A program made the position numbers and the translations under genes. This document shows, one piece after another, positions 16,204 through 24,819 of a DNA stretch of 64,000 nucleotides (the stretch's first letter is position 1; each line of letters begins with the position of its first letter). The notes beneath the pieces were generated by a model that saw only the letters and a program-made list of their open reading frames with translations, made no database searches and was not told the DNA's origin. The stretch spans positions 62,001 through 126,000 of the forward strand of contig JAVBOM010000006.1 of assembly GCA_031550535.1 (NCBI GenBank), written 5' to 3'. This DNA comes from Avichristensenella sp031550535 (lineage in GTDB: Bacteria; Bacillota; Clostridia; Christensenellales; Aristaeellaceae).

Positions 16204-16815
16204 CTATATCCACCGCTGCGCCAGGTATTTTACCCAGCTCGCCGTCTCGCGCAGCCAGTTTTTCACCACCTGCGGCCATGTCAGCGCGCCCAGCGCGCCC
16301 GCGCCGCTCGCCTCGATGGACAGATCCCCGCAGAGGGACAGCGCGCGCCACAGGTGATACTCGCTGCTGACCACCAGCGCCGTTTCAAACCCTTCAGCTT
16401 CCATGATCGCCCGCGCATATTCCAGGTTCTGCCGCGTGTTGAAGGAATCGTCCTCCAGGAAAACGGACGCCTCCGGCACGCCCCTTTCCACCAGGTAGGC
16501 CTTCATGGCCACGGCCTCGGTCATCGGCTCGTCGTGCCCCTGCGCGCCGGTCACGATGATCGCCGGAGCGTATCCCTCCCGGTACAGCCCGAGCGCGCGG
16601 TCCAGCCTCCGCTGCAGGTTTGGCATCGGGAACCCGGTCGGGTCGATAGCCGCGCCGAGCACGATCATCACATCCGCGGGGGCCGGGTCGTCCAGGCGCG
16701 CCGCGTTCACCACAATGCCGGTCAGCAGAACGCCGCCGGTTATGGCCATCAGCAGCGCGACCGCCAGCGCGTACACCCACCACTTTTTCCACAGGCGCTT
16801 CCTTGGCTGCTCCAT
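16204..16815 (-). CDS. YdcF/SanA family (DUF218) membrane-anchored protein
   Basis: A 203-residue protein with one N-terminal membrane segment (WWVYALAVALLMAITGGVLL) preceded by Arg/Lys. The DUF218 core follows: ADVMIVLGAAIDPTG, LYREGYAPAIIVTGAQG, EDDSFNTRQNLEYARAIM and ETALVVSSEYHLWRAL, the latter with the conserved Ser/His region. Family members act at the envelope (vancomycin sensitivity, undecaprenyl carrier metabolism), reaction not settled. The ATG at 16815 is taken; a GTG two codons upstream is also in frame. Confidence 0.8.
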   Translation of the reverse strand: MEQPRKRLWKKWWVYALAVALLMAITGGVLLTGIVVNAARLDDPAPADVMIVLGAAIDPTGFPMPNLQRRLDRALGLYREGYAPAIIVTGAQGHDEPMTEAVAMKAYLVERGVPEASVFLEDDSFNTRQNLEYARAIMEAEGFETALVVSSEYHLWRALSLCGDLSIEASGAGALGALTWPQVVKNWLRETASWVKYLAQRWI

Positions 16816-16947
16816 TCCCACTCTCGCTTTCCTTATGCTTTATACGAATTTTCTCTCTAAACGCATACGGAATATAGAACGAAACACGGCGCGGGATGCA
16901 TCCATTTTCTCCCGCGCCGCGCCCTGTTTGCCAGTTCTATTTCCTAT

Positions 16948-17754
16948 TTATCCCTGCTTTTCCACGGGGACATAGACCTCCGTGATATTCTCGTCCGGCG
17001 GCACCTCTGCGGGATCGGTCGTGTAGATTTCAAACCACGCCCCCGCCATCACATAGCCTTCCCGCTCGATCCACTCCCGAATCTTGGCGTATACAGAGGG
17101 TAGCTCCGTGTACGCACCCTTGAGCGTCGCGCGGGCGCACAGGCGCGAAGGGAACACCCGGGTGCCGCTTCCGGTCTCCCGCACGGGCACGGCAATTTCC
17201 ACATCGTAGCTCTCCGGCGTGTACTCCGCGCTGTGGTACACGGACATGGGCGCCCCGATGGGCGTCAGCTTGTCCTCCGCGATTTTCCCGAACAGCCCGC
17301 TGATATACTTCCCGTATTCCTTGACATTGATCTTCTCCCGGATGGACGCGACATTCATCGGCTCCGTCGTGATGAGCTCCACCGCGATCTGTTCCAGATA
17401 TGACATAATGTGCTTTCCCCTTTCCAAATTCGCAATATCCCCGTCGATTTGCTTCAGGACATCAGCATAGTTTGCCAGCATGCTTTCGATGCGCGCTCTC
17501 TTGTGCGCGATAGCCGTCAGGAGGCCCGCGCTATCCCTGGGGTTTTGCAGCACCCGAGCGATTTCATCCAGCGAAAAGTCGTATGCCTTCAGCCTGCCAA
17601 TGAGCAGGACGCTTTCTAGCTGCGCCACGTCGTAGTACCGGTACCCCGTATCGCTGTCCACGTAAACGGGCCGGAGCAGACCGATTTCATCGTAGTACCG
17701 CAGCGTTTTCGTTGTGATGTTCGCCGCCTTTGAAAAACTTCCGATGGATAGCAC
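16948..17754 (-). CDS. MerR family regulator with GyrI-like effector-binding domain (BmrR type)
   Basis: A 268-residue regulator. The N-terminal winged HTH is SIGSFSKAANITTKTLRYYDEIGLLRPVYVDSDTGYRYY, followed by a coiled-coil dimer helix (about 80-115). Residues 120-268 form a GyrI-like domain (YDVEIAVPV, EREGYVMAGAWFEIYTTDP, ITEVYVPV), which in BmrR binds hydrophobic drugs. Members distort promoters with long 19-bp spacers to activate efflux genes. Its own promoter has that spacing (17804-17834), which indicates self-regulation. No efflux pump is adjacent, so its other targets are unknown. Confidence 0.88.
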   Translation of the reverse strand: MLSIGSFSKAANITTKTLRYYDEIGLLRPVYVDSDTGYRYYDVAQLESVLLIGRLKAYDFSLDEIARVLQNPRDSAGLLTAIAHKRARIESMLANYADVLKQIDGDIANLERGKHIMSYLEQIAVELITTEPMNVASIREKINVKEYGKYISGLFGKIAEDKLTPIGAPMSVYHSAEYTPESYDVEIAVPVRETGSGTRVFPSRLCARATLKGAYTELPSVYAKIREWIEREGYVMAGAWFEIYTTDPAEVPPDENITEVYVPVEKQG

Positions 17755-17803
17755 GCTTTCTCTCCTTTACCAGCAGTTTGCAACAGTATCTCGAGATGCT
17801 TTC

Positions 17804-17834
17804 ATCTTACACGTTCCAGCAAGGGGAAAGTCAA
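17804..17834 (-). promoter_or_regulatory. MerR-type promoter with 19-bp spacer
   Basis: On the minus strand the -35 TTGACT (17834-17829) and the -10 TAAGAT (17809-17804) are separated by 19 bp, the length that MerR proteins correct by twisting DNA. It lies 50 bp upstream of the MerR gene start. Confidence 0.6.
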
Positions 17835-17870
17835 GGGGAAATTTGCGGAAAGATTCCGCCGGACAAAATT

Positions 17871-17900
17871 GTGTCAGAACACCCGTAGGCGCTCTGACAC
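17871..17900 (-). terminator. hairpin downstream of the Cys-rich small gene
   Basis: GTGTCAGA (17871-17878) pairs with TCTGACAC (17893-17900); on the minus strand the stem is followed by AATTTTGT. It fits a terminator for the 17920-18222 gene, separating it from the MerR promoter. Confidence 0.5.
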
Positions 17901-17919
17901 AGTATCTTCCTCTATATTG

Positions 17920-18222
17920 TTATACATCCGCGCTTTGCTTATCCCGTTCCTTGACATACTGTCTGTATTCCGGCGGCGTGCCCTCTTTTTTCACCGCGAC
18001 CATTTCCACGGTCCCGGCGAGAGCCTTCAGTTTGCCGGTAATAATGGGCTGCAGGCACGCGGGAACATGGTCGCCGTGGTGCCGGTGCAGCGCGACACAC
18101 TCCTTGCACTTCCCGTGCCAGCCGCACAGCGTGTTCGGGCATGTGCACCTCACAACGTCCGGGTCCGCTGCCAACCGCCTGTTCTCCAACACCTGCTCGT
18201 AGTATTCCTCTTTTGTCCTCAC
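17920..18222 (-). CDS. small Cys-rich hypothetical protein
   Basis: A 100-residue protein from a GTG at 18222 with AAGGAGGACGGCCCGC before it. Residues 26-42 hold a likely zinc site (CTCPNTLCGWHGKCKEC) followed by HRHHGDHVPACLQPII. The rest is helical and charged. I do not recognise a family beyond a likeness to short Cys-rich proteins near oxidoreductases. It follows the nitroreductase gene by 41 bp on the same strand and may be co-transcribed. Confidence 0.65.
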   Translation of the reverse strand: MRTKEEYYEQVLENRRLAADPDVVRCTCPNTLCGWHGKCKECVALHRHHGDHVPACLQPIITGKLKALAGTVEMVAVKKEGTPPEYRQYVKERDKQSADV

Positions 18223-18263
18223 GCGGGCCGTCCTCCTTCTAAAAATCGCGAAAGTACAGCCAC

Positions 18264-18989
18264 CTATCGCGCAAACGCCGCGCCGTTCCCCCATGCCCAG
18301 GTCCCTTCGCCCGCGCCGAGCGCAAAGTGCGCCTTGGCGATGCCAAAGTCCAACGCCGTGCCCACATCCGTGATGTCCGGAACGTCCGCTGTCACCACGC
18401 CGCCCTTGCACGTGAAGCGCACCGGCTGGCGGTTGACGGCGGAAGGCGCTTTCTCCACAGCGGCCATGCCCGCCCAGAACCAGTCCGGCGCGTTCCCATC
18501 CGTGTCGGTCATGTCCGCCGCCACCTTGCTCCTTCGGTGCGTCACAGCCCGGATCAGCCTGTCCTTCATGCCCATCGCCTCGCCCACCGGCCCCACGGAC
18601 AGCGCGCAGGCGATCCTCTCCCCCTCCGCCAGCGTGAACGGGCAGGCGTCCCGGTCGAATGTACCGCCCACCCAGCACGTGCCAAGGCCGAGCGCCGTCG
18701 CGCGCAGCACCCACAGTTCTCCGTAATATCCCAGCTTCTCCAGGCTGTCCGGGTCGTCCTTCTTGGCGATCAGCCCCACGTAGTTTTGCACGCCGGAAAA
18801 CATGCCGTAGCTCCTGCGGAATCCGCGAAACGCCTCCCCGTTGTTCAGCACCAGCCGCATGGAAAAGCCGCCGATTTTGTTATAGGATGAAATCAGCGCG
18901 GTCAGTTCCTCCGCCACAGCGGGCGCGATCGGCTCCGCGCGGTAGGTACGGCGCGAGCGCCGCGCGTCGACTGCTTCTAAAATTGTCAT
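18264..18989 (-). CDS. nitroreductase family protein (TM1586 type)
   Basis: A 241-residue FMN-dependent oxidoreductase of the putative TM1586 nitroreductase type: MTILEAVDARRSRRTYRAEPI (FMN-binding Arg region), GLIAKKDDPDSLEKLGYYGELWVLRATALGLGTCWVGGTF, and a second half (MAAVEKAPSAVNRQPVRF) with the Ser/Asn/Gln that contact FMN in internally duplicated nitroreductases. The reaction is NAD(P)H reduction of nitro compounds or quinones; the natural substrate is unknown. AGGAGGTTATCCGA precedes the ATG. Confidence 0.85.
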   Translation of the reverse strand: MTILEAVDARRSRRTYRAEPIAPAVAEELTALISSYNKIGGFSMRLVLNNGEAFRGFRRSYGMFSGVQNYVGLIAKKDDPDSLEKLGYYGELWVLRATALGLGTCWVGGTFDRDACPFTLAEGERIACALSVGPVGEAMGMKDRLIRAVTHRRSKVAADMTDTDGNAPDWFWAGMAAVEKAPSAVNRQPVRFTCKGGVVTADVPDITDVGTALDFGIAKAHFALGAGEGTWAWGNGAAFAR

Positions 18990-19003
18990 TCGGATAACCT
19001 CCT

Positions 19004-19062
19004 TGACGGCGTAGATGATTTGAAAAATCGGCCGCCATAAGGGGATTTCGCAAGAAATCCCT
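19004..19062 (-). repeat. palindromic element family A, intergenic copy (reverse)
   Basis: GACGGCGTAGATGATTTG, then AAAAATCGGCCGCCATAAGG and GGATTTCGCAAGAAATCCCT. Both palindromes are present. It lies between the nitroreductase and LarA-like genes. Confidence 0.85.
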
Positions 19063-19133
19063 ACTTCTCCCCGCCATCATAGCCCGCCCCTCCCGCGCTG
19101 TCAATGAAAGGACGATTAGAATTCCCACACGCG

Positions 19134-20429
19134 TTATCCGCCGAACACCAGCGACCCGTCCTCCCCCACGGCCATCGGCGCGGGCGGCGACACAACCGTC
19201 AGCAGCCCGTTTTCCCGCGCCTCCGGCAGCAGCGCCGCCGAGACGTACATCCTTTCCAAGCTCGCCGTGTTCTTGATCCACACCGCGCGCGGGTTCACCG
19301 TCGCGTCGCGGCGCACACAGCAGTACAGGCAGAAACGCACCGCCTGCGCGTCCGTCTCCATCACCGTCGGAATGCGGCTGCTGTCCGTCTCCCGGCAGGT
19401 GATGCCGTTCACGTACATGGGCACGGGGTCCAGCTTGCCGTACAGCCGCCGGGTGATGGCGTCCGCGTAGCCGACACCGCAGGCGTTCCCCTCGGATTCG
19501 CCCGTGATGTCCAGCACCGCCAGCTTTTCCGGGTGCGGCCACGCGAAGCCCAACGTGTTCGACCGCCCGGTCACGTTCGGGTCCATGCCCGCACCGCTGA
19601 TGTTCTTGCCCATCTCGCTAACGAGCAGCAGATCCAGGTCGTCAAACGGCACGCGCGGCAGCAGCGACTTGGCGTACACGAGCAGCTCCGGCTCGCGCGC
19701 CGTGAATCGCTCCGCCGGTACCGCCTCGATCAGCGCGGGCCGGTGCGCCGCGTTCTCCACCACGGCCAAGCCCATCAGGATGGGTGTGTTTCGCAAAATG
19801 ACCTCGCCAAACGCCCACACGTTCTCGCTCATGCGCGGGAACCCGAGCTTATGGCAGATGGCCGCGCCGTGCTGCTTACCCAGGCCGATCGCCAGCATTT
19901 TCATCAGGCCGCTCTCTACCTTGCCGCGAAAGTCCGTGTGCGGCTTCACGCGCCCGACCGGGAGGATGTGATCCGCGCGGCGCGCGACGGCGTCGATGTG
20001 CACGTCCTGCCCGTTCGCGGTGCGGCCGACGCACACGGTCTCCATGCCCGCCCGCACCGGCGCGCCCACCGCCGCTTCCGTAACGCCGAGATGCCGCAGG
20101 ATGCTCTCCTGCCCCTGGGCCGTCGCGCCGCCGTGGCTGCCCATCGCGGGCACGAGGAACGGATCGCCGCCCTTCGTGCGCACTATATCCACCAGCGCGC
20201 GCAGCATCACCGGCAGGCCGTGGATTTCGCGGCTGCCCGCCGCGATGGCGACGCTTTGCCCGGGCTGGATTTTGTCCAGCGCGGCACAGCCCGCGAGCGT
20301 GGCGCGTGTGGCGCCTTCAATATCGGTTATTTCCGGCTGCTCCTGCCGCATGGACACCTCGGCCATCATCGGGAGCGGCACTTCGGCGAGCAGCCGCTCG
20401 TAGATGTCAAATCCATTCCTCAAATCCAC
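19134..20429 (-). CDS. LarA-like (DUF2088) lactate racemase N-domain protein
   Basis: A 431-residue protein of the LarA superfamily. IQPGQSVAIAAGSREIHGLP, LVPAMGSHGGATAQGQ (the conserved GSHGG stretch), HILPVGRVKPHTDFRGKVESGLMKMLAIGLGKQHGA and LLLVSEMGKNISGAGMDPNVTGR follow the family order. True LarA isomerises lactate with a tethered nickel-pincer cofactor; this branch racemises or epimerises other hydroxyacids, substrate unknown. I chose the GTG at 20429 because AAAGGAGG lies 8 bp upstream. LarB, LarC and LarE, needed to make the cofactor, are not in the window, though nickel use fits the hydrogenase nearby. Confidence 0.75.
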   Translation of the reverse strand: MDLRNGFDIYERLLAEVPLPMMAEVSMRQEQPEITDIEGATRATLAGCAALDKIQPGQSVAIAAGSREIHGLPVMLRALVDIVRTKGGDPFLVPAMGSHGGATAQGQESILRHLGVTEAAVGAPVRAGMETVCVGRTANGQDVHIDAVARRADHILPVGRVKPHTDFRGKVESGLMKMLAIGLGKQHGAAICHKLGFPRMSENVWAFGEVILRNTPILMGLAVVENAAHRPALIEAVPAERFTAREPELLVYAKSLLPRVPFDDLDLLLVSEMGKNISGAGMDPNVTGRSNTLGFAWPHPEKLAVLDITGESEGNACGVGYADAITRRLYGKLDPVPMYVNGITCRETDSSRIPTVMETDAQAVRFCLYCCVRRDATVNPRAVWIKNTASLERMYVSAALLPEARENGLLTVVSPPAPMAVGEDGSLVFGG

Positions 20430-20449
20430 CGGCGCATCCTCCTTTTGTA

Positions 20450-22315
20450 TTACACCGCGTTGTTGAGCTGGCTGTTCCACATCCGCGCGTACACGCCGTC
20501 CGCGGCGAGCAGCTCCGCGTGATTCCCCTGCTCCGCGATCCGCCCGCCGTCGATGACGAGAATCCGGTCCGCGTCCTGGATGGTGGACAGGCGGTGCGCG
20601 ATGATGAACGTCGTGCGCCCGGCCATCAGCGTGAGCATCGCGCGCTGGATGTTCAGCTCCGTGCGCGTGTCCACGTTGCTGGTCGCCTCGTCCAGGATCA
20701 GGATCGGCGCGTCGGCCAGGATCGCGCGGGCGATGGCGAGCAACTGCCGCTGCCCGGCGGACAGGTTGCCGCCGCTCTCGGTCAGCATCGTTTCGTAGCC
20801 GTCCGGCAGCGCCCGGATGAACCCGTCCGCACTGGCGCGCCGGGCCGCTTCGGCAACCTCCTCATCTGTGGCATCCGGGTTGCCATAGCGGATGTTCTCC
20901 ATTATGGTGCCGGTGAACAGGTACGTATCCTGCAGCACGATGCCGAACGCGCGGCGCAGGCTGTCCCGCGTGTAATCGCGAATGTCGTGGCCGTCGATCC
21001 GGATGCTGCCGCCGTTGATCTCGTAAAACCGGGCCAGCAGGTTGACCACCGTGGTCTTGCCCGCGCCGGTCGGGCCGACCAGCGCCAGGGACGATCCTGC
21101 GGGCACGCTGAAGCTGATGTGCTTCAAAATGGGCACCTCCGGCCGGTAGCCGAAGCGTACCTCCGTGAACGTAACGTCGCCGCGCACGTCCGCCAGCGTT
21201 TCCGCGTCCGGCCGGTCCGGCTCCTCCTCCGCCTGGTCCAGGATGTCAAAGACGCGCTCCGCGCCGGCCACGGCGGTCTGCAGCGTGTTGTAGATGTTGG
21301 CGACATCGTTCAGCGGGCGGATGAACTGGCGCGAGTAGCTGATGAACGTGGCGATGACGCCGACCGTAATCGCCCCGCGCAGCGCCAGGTTGCTGCCCAG
21401 CGCGCCGACGAGCACGAGGCTCAGGTTGTTGATGACGTTCATCATCGGCATCAGAAAACCCGACCAGATCAGCGCGGAAAGGCTGGCCTTATAGTACTTG
21501 TGGTTCAGGTCGCTAAATTGCTCGACCGCCGCTTCCTCGTGGTTGTACCCGTGCACAACCAGAAGGCCGGAAACGCTCTCCTCCAACTGCGCGCTGAGCG
21601 CGCCGAGCTCCATCTGCTGGCGGGAGAACAGCGGCCGTGTACGCCGGGTGATCGTGCGGGTGAGCAGCAGCGCCAGGCACGTGGGGACCAGCAGCGCCAG
21701 CGTCAGCAGCGGGCTGATGATCAGCATCATCGTCAGGGAGCCGACCAGCGATACCGTCAGGCTCATGAGCTGGCTGGTGGAGGACGAAATCGTGGTACTG
21801 ATGTTGTCGATGTCATTCGTCAGGCGGCTCATCAGGTCGCCGTGCGTGCGCGTGTCAAAGAACGAGACGGGCAGGCGCTGCAGGTGGTCAAACAGCCCCG
21901 TGCGCAGGAGGCGGACGGTGCGCTGGGAAATGCCCGCCATCATGAACCCCTGCGTGAACTGGCCCAGGCCGTCCACGAGGTATGCCAACCCCAGCAGCAG
22001 CGCGAATGTGCCGAGGCTTCCCATACCGTCCGCCGCAAGGCCAATGGCGTCCACCGCGCGGCCGATCAGGAACGGAGCGAGCAGCGTCACGCCCGCGCTC
22101 ATCAGCACCAGCGCCAGGATCACGAGCAGGCGCCTCCGCTCGTGCCGGAAGTACGACCATAGCCGCAGCAGTGTGCCCTTCATGTTCCTGGGCTTTTCAC
22201 CCGGCATCATCCGGCCCATGCCGGGGCCGCCGCGCCCGGGGCCGCCAGGGCCGCGCATCGGGATCGGCGGGGGCACAAAATCGCCGGAAGGGCGCTTGTT
22301 TTGCTGGTCAGACAT
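20450..22315 (-). CDS. ABC exporter half-transporter (permease fused to ATPase), subunit 2
   Basis: A 621-residue type I ABC exporter subunit. A Pro/Gly-rich cytoplasmic N-terminus of about 45 residues (PPPIPMRGPGGPGRGGPG) precedes six membrane segments (about 60-330), then the ATPase: Walker A GPTGAGKTT, Q-loop, ESGGNLSAGQRQLLAIARAIL signature, Walker B PILILDEATS and the His switch IIAHRLS. It overlaps its partner (22308) by 8 bp, so the two form a heterodimer of the LmrCD/BmrCD type exporting drugs or lipids. The MarR gene upstream probably controls both. Confidence 0.9.
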   Translation of the reverse strand: MSDQQNKRPSGDFVPPPIPMRGPGGPGRGGPGMGRMMPGEKPRNMKGTLLRLWSYFRHERRRLLVILALVLMSAGVTLLAPFLIGRAVDAIGLAADGMGSLGTFALLLGLAYLVDGLGQFTQGFMMAGISQRTVRLLRTGLFDHLQRLPVSFFDTRTHGDLMSRLTNDIDNISTTISSSTSQLMSLTVSLVGSLTMMLIISPLLTLALLVPTCLALLLTRTITRRTRPLFSRQQMELGALSAQLEESVSGLLVVHGYNHEEAAVEQFSDLNHKYYKASLSALIWSGFLMPMMNVINNLSLVLVGALGSNLALRGAITVGVIATFISYSRQFIRPLNDVANIYNTLQTAVAGAERVFDILDQAEEEPDRPDAETLADVRGDVTFTEVRFGYRPEVPILKHISFSVPAGSSLALVGPTGAGKTTVVNLLARFYEINGGSIRIDGHDIRDYTRDSLRRAFGIVLQDTYLFTGTIMENIRYGNPDATDEEVAEAARRASADGFIRALPDGYETMLTESGGNLSAGQRQLLAIARAILADAPILILDEATSNVDTRTELNIQRAMLTLMAGRTTFIIAHRLSTIQDADRILVIDGGRIAEQGNHAELLAADGVYARMWNSQLNNAV

Positions 22316-24026
22316 GGACGGCCACCTCCTTGCCGATCTGGGAACGGTAAATATCCCGGTATACCTCGCAGGTTTGCATCAGCTCCACGTGCGTGCCCAG
22401 CCCCGCGATGCGCCCGCCGTCAAGCACCAGAATCCGGTCGGCGGACATGACAGAGCTGATGCGCTGGGAAATCATCAAACAAAGAATATCGGCACTGTAC
22501 TCCTTCAGCGCGCGCCGGATGGCCGCCTCGGTCGTCACGTCCACGGCGCTGGTGCAGTCGTCCAGGATCAGGATGTCCGGCCGGCGGATCAGCGCGCGGG
22601 CAATGGACAACCGCTGCTTTTGCCCGCCGGAGACGTTGACGCCCGCCTGCCCAAGCTGTGTGTCCAGCCCTTCCGGGAAGCCGCGCACGAATGTTTCCGC
22701 CTGCGCGGCAGCCAGCGCGGCCCACAGCTCTGCCTCGTCCGCGTCCGCCTTGCCCCAACGGAGATTATCGGCGATGCTGCCGGTGAACAGCAGGTTTTGC
22801 TGCGGCACGATGGCCACGCGCTCGCGGAGCGACTTGATGTTAAGGGTCCGAAGGTCCACGCCGTCGATGGTGACGGTGCCTTCCGTCGCGTCGTAAAAGC
22901 GCGGCAGCAGGTGCACCAGCGTGCTCTTGCCGGAGCCCGTCGCGCCGATGATGCCGATCGTCTCCCCGCGCGCCGCGTCAAACGTGATGCCGCTGAGCGC
23001 GGGCCCCTTTGCCCCCTGGTAGCGGAAGCTGACGTTCTCAAACCGCACGCCGGACGTGACCGGCGCGAGCAGCGCCGTGCCGCTCGCGTCCATGCCGTCC
23101 TCCGCGCCCAGCACGGCCTCCACGCGGCGTCCGGACACCAGCGCGCGCACAAGCTGATTGAAGATCATCGCGAACATGGACATGGCCATCAGGATCTGGT
23201 TCATGTAGTTGACGAACGCGACGACGTCGCCCTGGTTTTCGCCCTTGAGGCCGCCGATCCACAGGATCGCCGCGGTGCCGAGGTTGACCACCAGCGTGAT
23301 CGCCGGGCCGAAGAACGCTGTCACGCGCATGGCGGAACTGGAAGCCGCGGTAAGCTGCCCGTTGCTGTCCTCGAAGCGGCCCTTTTCATAGGTGAAGCGG
23401 TTGAACGCCTTCACCACGCGGATGCCGGACAGGTACTCGCGGACGGTGGCGTTCAGCCGGTCCAGGGACATCTGCACCTTGTAGAAGTACGGGTAGCCGA
23501 TCTTCACGCTCAGCGCGACGATGACGGCGGACACCGGCACCACCACCAACAGCGCCGACGCCATGCGCGGGGAGCGCAGGTATGCCATGATAATGCCGCC
23601 CACGCACAGGATCGGTGCTTTGACGAAAAAGCGCATCATGCCGTTCAGGAAGTTCTGCACCTGCGTGACATCGTTGGTCACGCGCGTGACGAGCGACGCG
23701 CGCTCAAACCGGTCCACGCCGCCCAGCGAAAGGCCCTGGATTTTCGTGTACAGCGCCAGCCGCGTATCCCGGCCAAACCGCTGGGAGGCGTTGCTGGACA
23801 GCACGGCGCGCGCGATGGCGAACACCATGCCCAACGCCGTCATGCCCAGCATGCGCAACGCGTACTGGGTAATCATCGCGCTGTTCTGCGGCACGACGCC
23901 CTCGTCGATCATGTGCGCGAGCAGCGTCGGCTGGAACAGGTCGCAGATGCTCTCGCCCGTGAGCGCGAGCAGCGACAGCAGCGCCACCGGCCAGTATCGG
24001 AAGAAAATTTTGAGGGTCCGTCGCAT
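22308..24026 (-). CDS. ABC exporter half-transporter (permease fused to ATPase), subunit 1
   Basis: A 572-residue partner of the next gene. Membrane segments span about 15-300; the ATPase has GATGSGKSTLV (Walker A), GVNVSGGQKQRLSIARALI (signature) and DILILDDCTSAVD. The residue after Walker B Asp is Asp instead of the catalytic Glu (ILDDCTS versus ILDEATS in the partner), so this site is degenerate. That is the standard asymmetry of heterodimeric exporters. Its ATG shares bases with the MarR stop (TGATG type overlap at 24026). Confidence 0.9.
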   Translation of the reverse strand: MRRTLKIFFRYWPVALLSLLALTGESICDLFQPTLLAHMIDEGVVPQNSAMITQYALRMLGMTALGMVFAIARAVLSSNASQRFGRDTRLALYTKIQGLSLGGVDRFERASLVTRVTNDVTQVQNFLNGMMRFFVKAPILCVGGIIMAYLRSPRMASALLVVVPVSAVIVALSVKIGYPYFYKVQMSLDRLNATVREYLSGIRVVKAFNRFTYEKGRFEDSNGQLTAASSSAMRVTAFFGPAITLVVNLGTAAILWIGGLKGENQGDVVAFVNYMNQILMAMSMFAMIFNQLVRALVSGRRVEAVLGAEDGMDASGTALLAPVTSGVRFENVSFRYQGAKGPALSGITFDAARGETIGIIGATGSGKSTLVHLLPRFYDATEGTVTIDGVDLRTLNIKSLRERVAIVPQQNLLFTGSIADNLRWGKADADEAELWAALAAAQAETFVRGFPEGLDTQLGQAGVNVSGGQKQRLSIARALIRRPDILILDDCTSAVDVTTEAAIRRALKEYSADILCLMISQRISSVMSADRILVLDGGRIAGLGTHVELMQTCEVYRDIYRSQIGKEVAVHV

Positions 24027-24499
24027 CAGGCATCGCCTTCCTTCTGTGTTTCCCCGGGCCCTTCCGCCGCGAGGAACGCTGTAAATCCGGTCAAAAAATC
24101 GAGCACCGCCTGCTTTTGCGCAGGGCTCTGGCGCTCGATGTATCGCATTTCAAACGCGCCCTGCGCCGTCTGCGCTTCCTTCAGCCGCGCGAGCGCCTCC
24201 GCGCCGTGGGGTGTGAGGCGGTAGTACACGGCCTTGCGGTTCTCCGGGATTTGATAGCTGGTGACGAGGCCGGCGTGCGTGAGCCGCGCCACGCCCTTGC
24301 TCGCGCCGCCGCGCGTGATGCCCATCGCCTCGGACAGCGCGGTGACGTTCGGGCGGTCCATCCCGCCGATCCACTGCAGCATGTCCTTACCACCGAAGAA
24401 GGGCACGCTGTCCACCTCGGCGATGATGCGCCGGTTGACGCGCTTCTTTGCGCCCCCGTATTGCGCCAGCGCCAAGGCCAACGCCTGGTCCAGTTCCAT
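24026..24499 (-). CDS. MarR family transcriptional regulator
   Basis: A 157-residue winged-HTH regulator: RPNVTALSEAMGITRGGASKGVARLTHAGLVTSYQIPENRKAVYYRLTPHG is the DNA-binding wing, flanked by dimerisation helices. Members repress drug exporters and release DNA on ligand binding. It is the first gene of an operon with the two ABC subunits, and its promoter carries two direct repeats that could be its operator (24527-24567), so autoregulation is likely. Confidence 0.88.
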   Translation of the reverse strand: MELDQALALALAQYGGAKKRVNRRIIAEVDSVPFFGGKDMLQWIGGMDRPNVTALSEAMGITRGGASKGVARLTHAGLVTSYQIPENRKAVYYRLTPHGAEALARLKEAQTAQGAFEMRYIERQSPAQKQAVLDFLTGFTAFLAAEGPGETQKEGDA

Positions 24500-24526
24500 G
24501 CGGATGATTCCCCCTCACCAAACCCG

Positions 24527-24573
24527 TTTTGTTTCCCAGGAATCAATATACGCTCCTTTTGTTTCCCTGTCAA
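24527..24573 (-). promoter_or_regulatory. MarR-exporter operon promoter with two direct-repeat operators
   Basis: On the minus strand, -35 TTGACA (24573-24568), 17-bp spacer, -10 TATATT (24550-24545). The sequence GGGAAACAAAA appears twice, in the spacer (24567-24557) and just downstream of the -10 (24537-24527), 30 bp apart, or about three helical turns. A regulator bound there would block RNA polymerase. Confidence 0.7.
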
Positions 24574-24767
24574 CAAAATTCTTCGAATTCGGTGCCCTTT
24601 GCCTTCATATTTATTGGCCGCCACTTTGCGCGCATAGCCCCGCAAAAGAAAAAAACGTGTTCATTCTATGGATGATGGACAACTCGTATTTACTATTTTC
24701 ATTAGAGCGCGTTCGGTTGGGCTGCATCGCGGTTGCCCGAATAATTACCGCTTCTATTGTGCGCGCC

Positions 24768-24780
24768 GCGGTGGTATAAT
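24768..24780 (+). promoter_or_regulatory. extended -10 promoter of the KimA-like gene
   Basis: TGGTATAAT with TATAAT at 24775-24780 is an extended -10 (TGnTATAAT), 40 bp before the ATG. The -35 is weak (TTCTAT at 17 bp). No c-di-AMP (ydaO-type) riboswitch was recognised upstream, although B. subtilis kimA has one. Confidence 0.6.
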
Positions 24781-24819
24781 ACGCGGGATAATTGTTGAGC
24801 AATAAAGGTGTAAAAAGTC

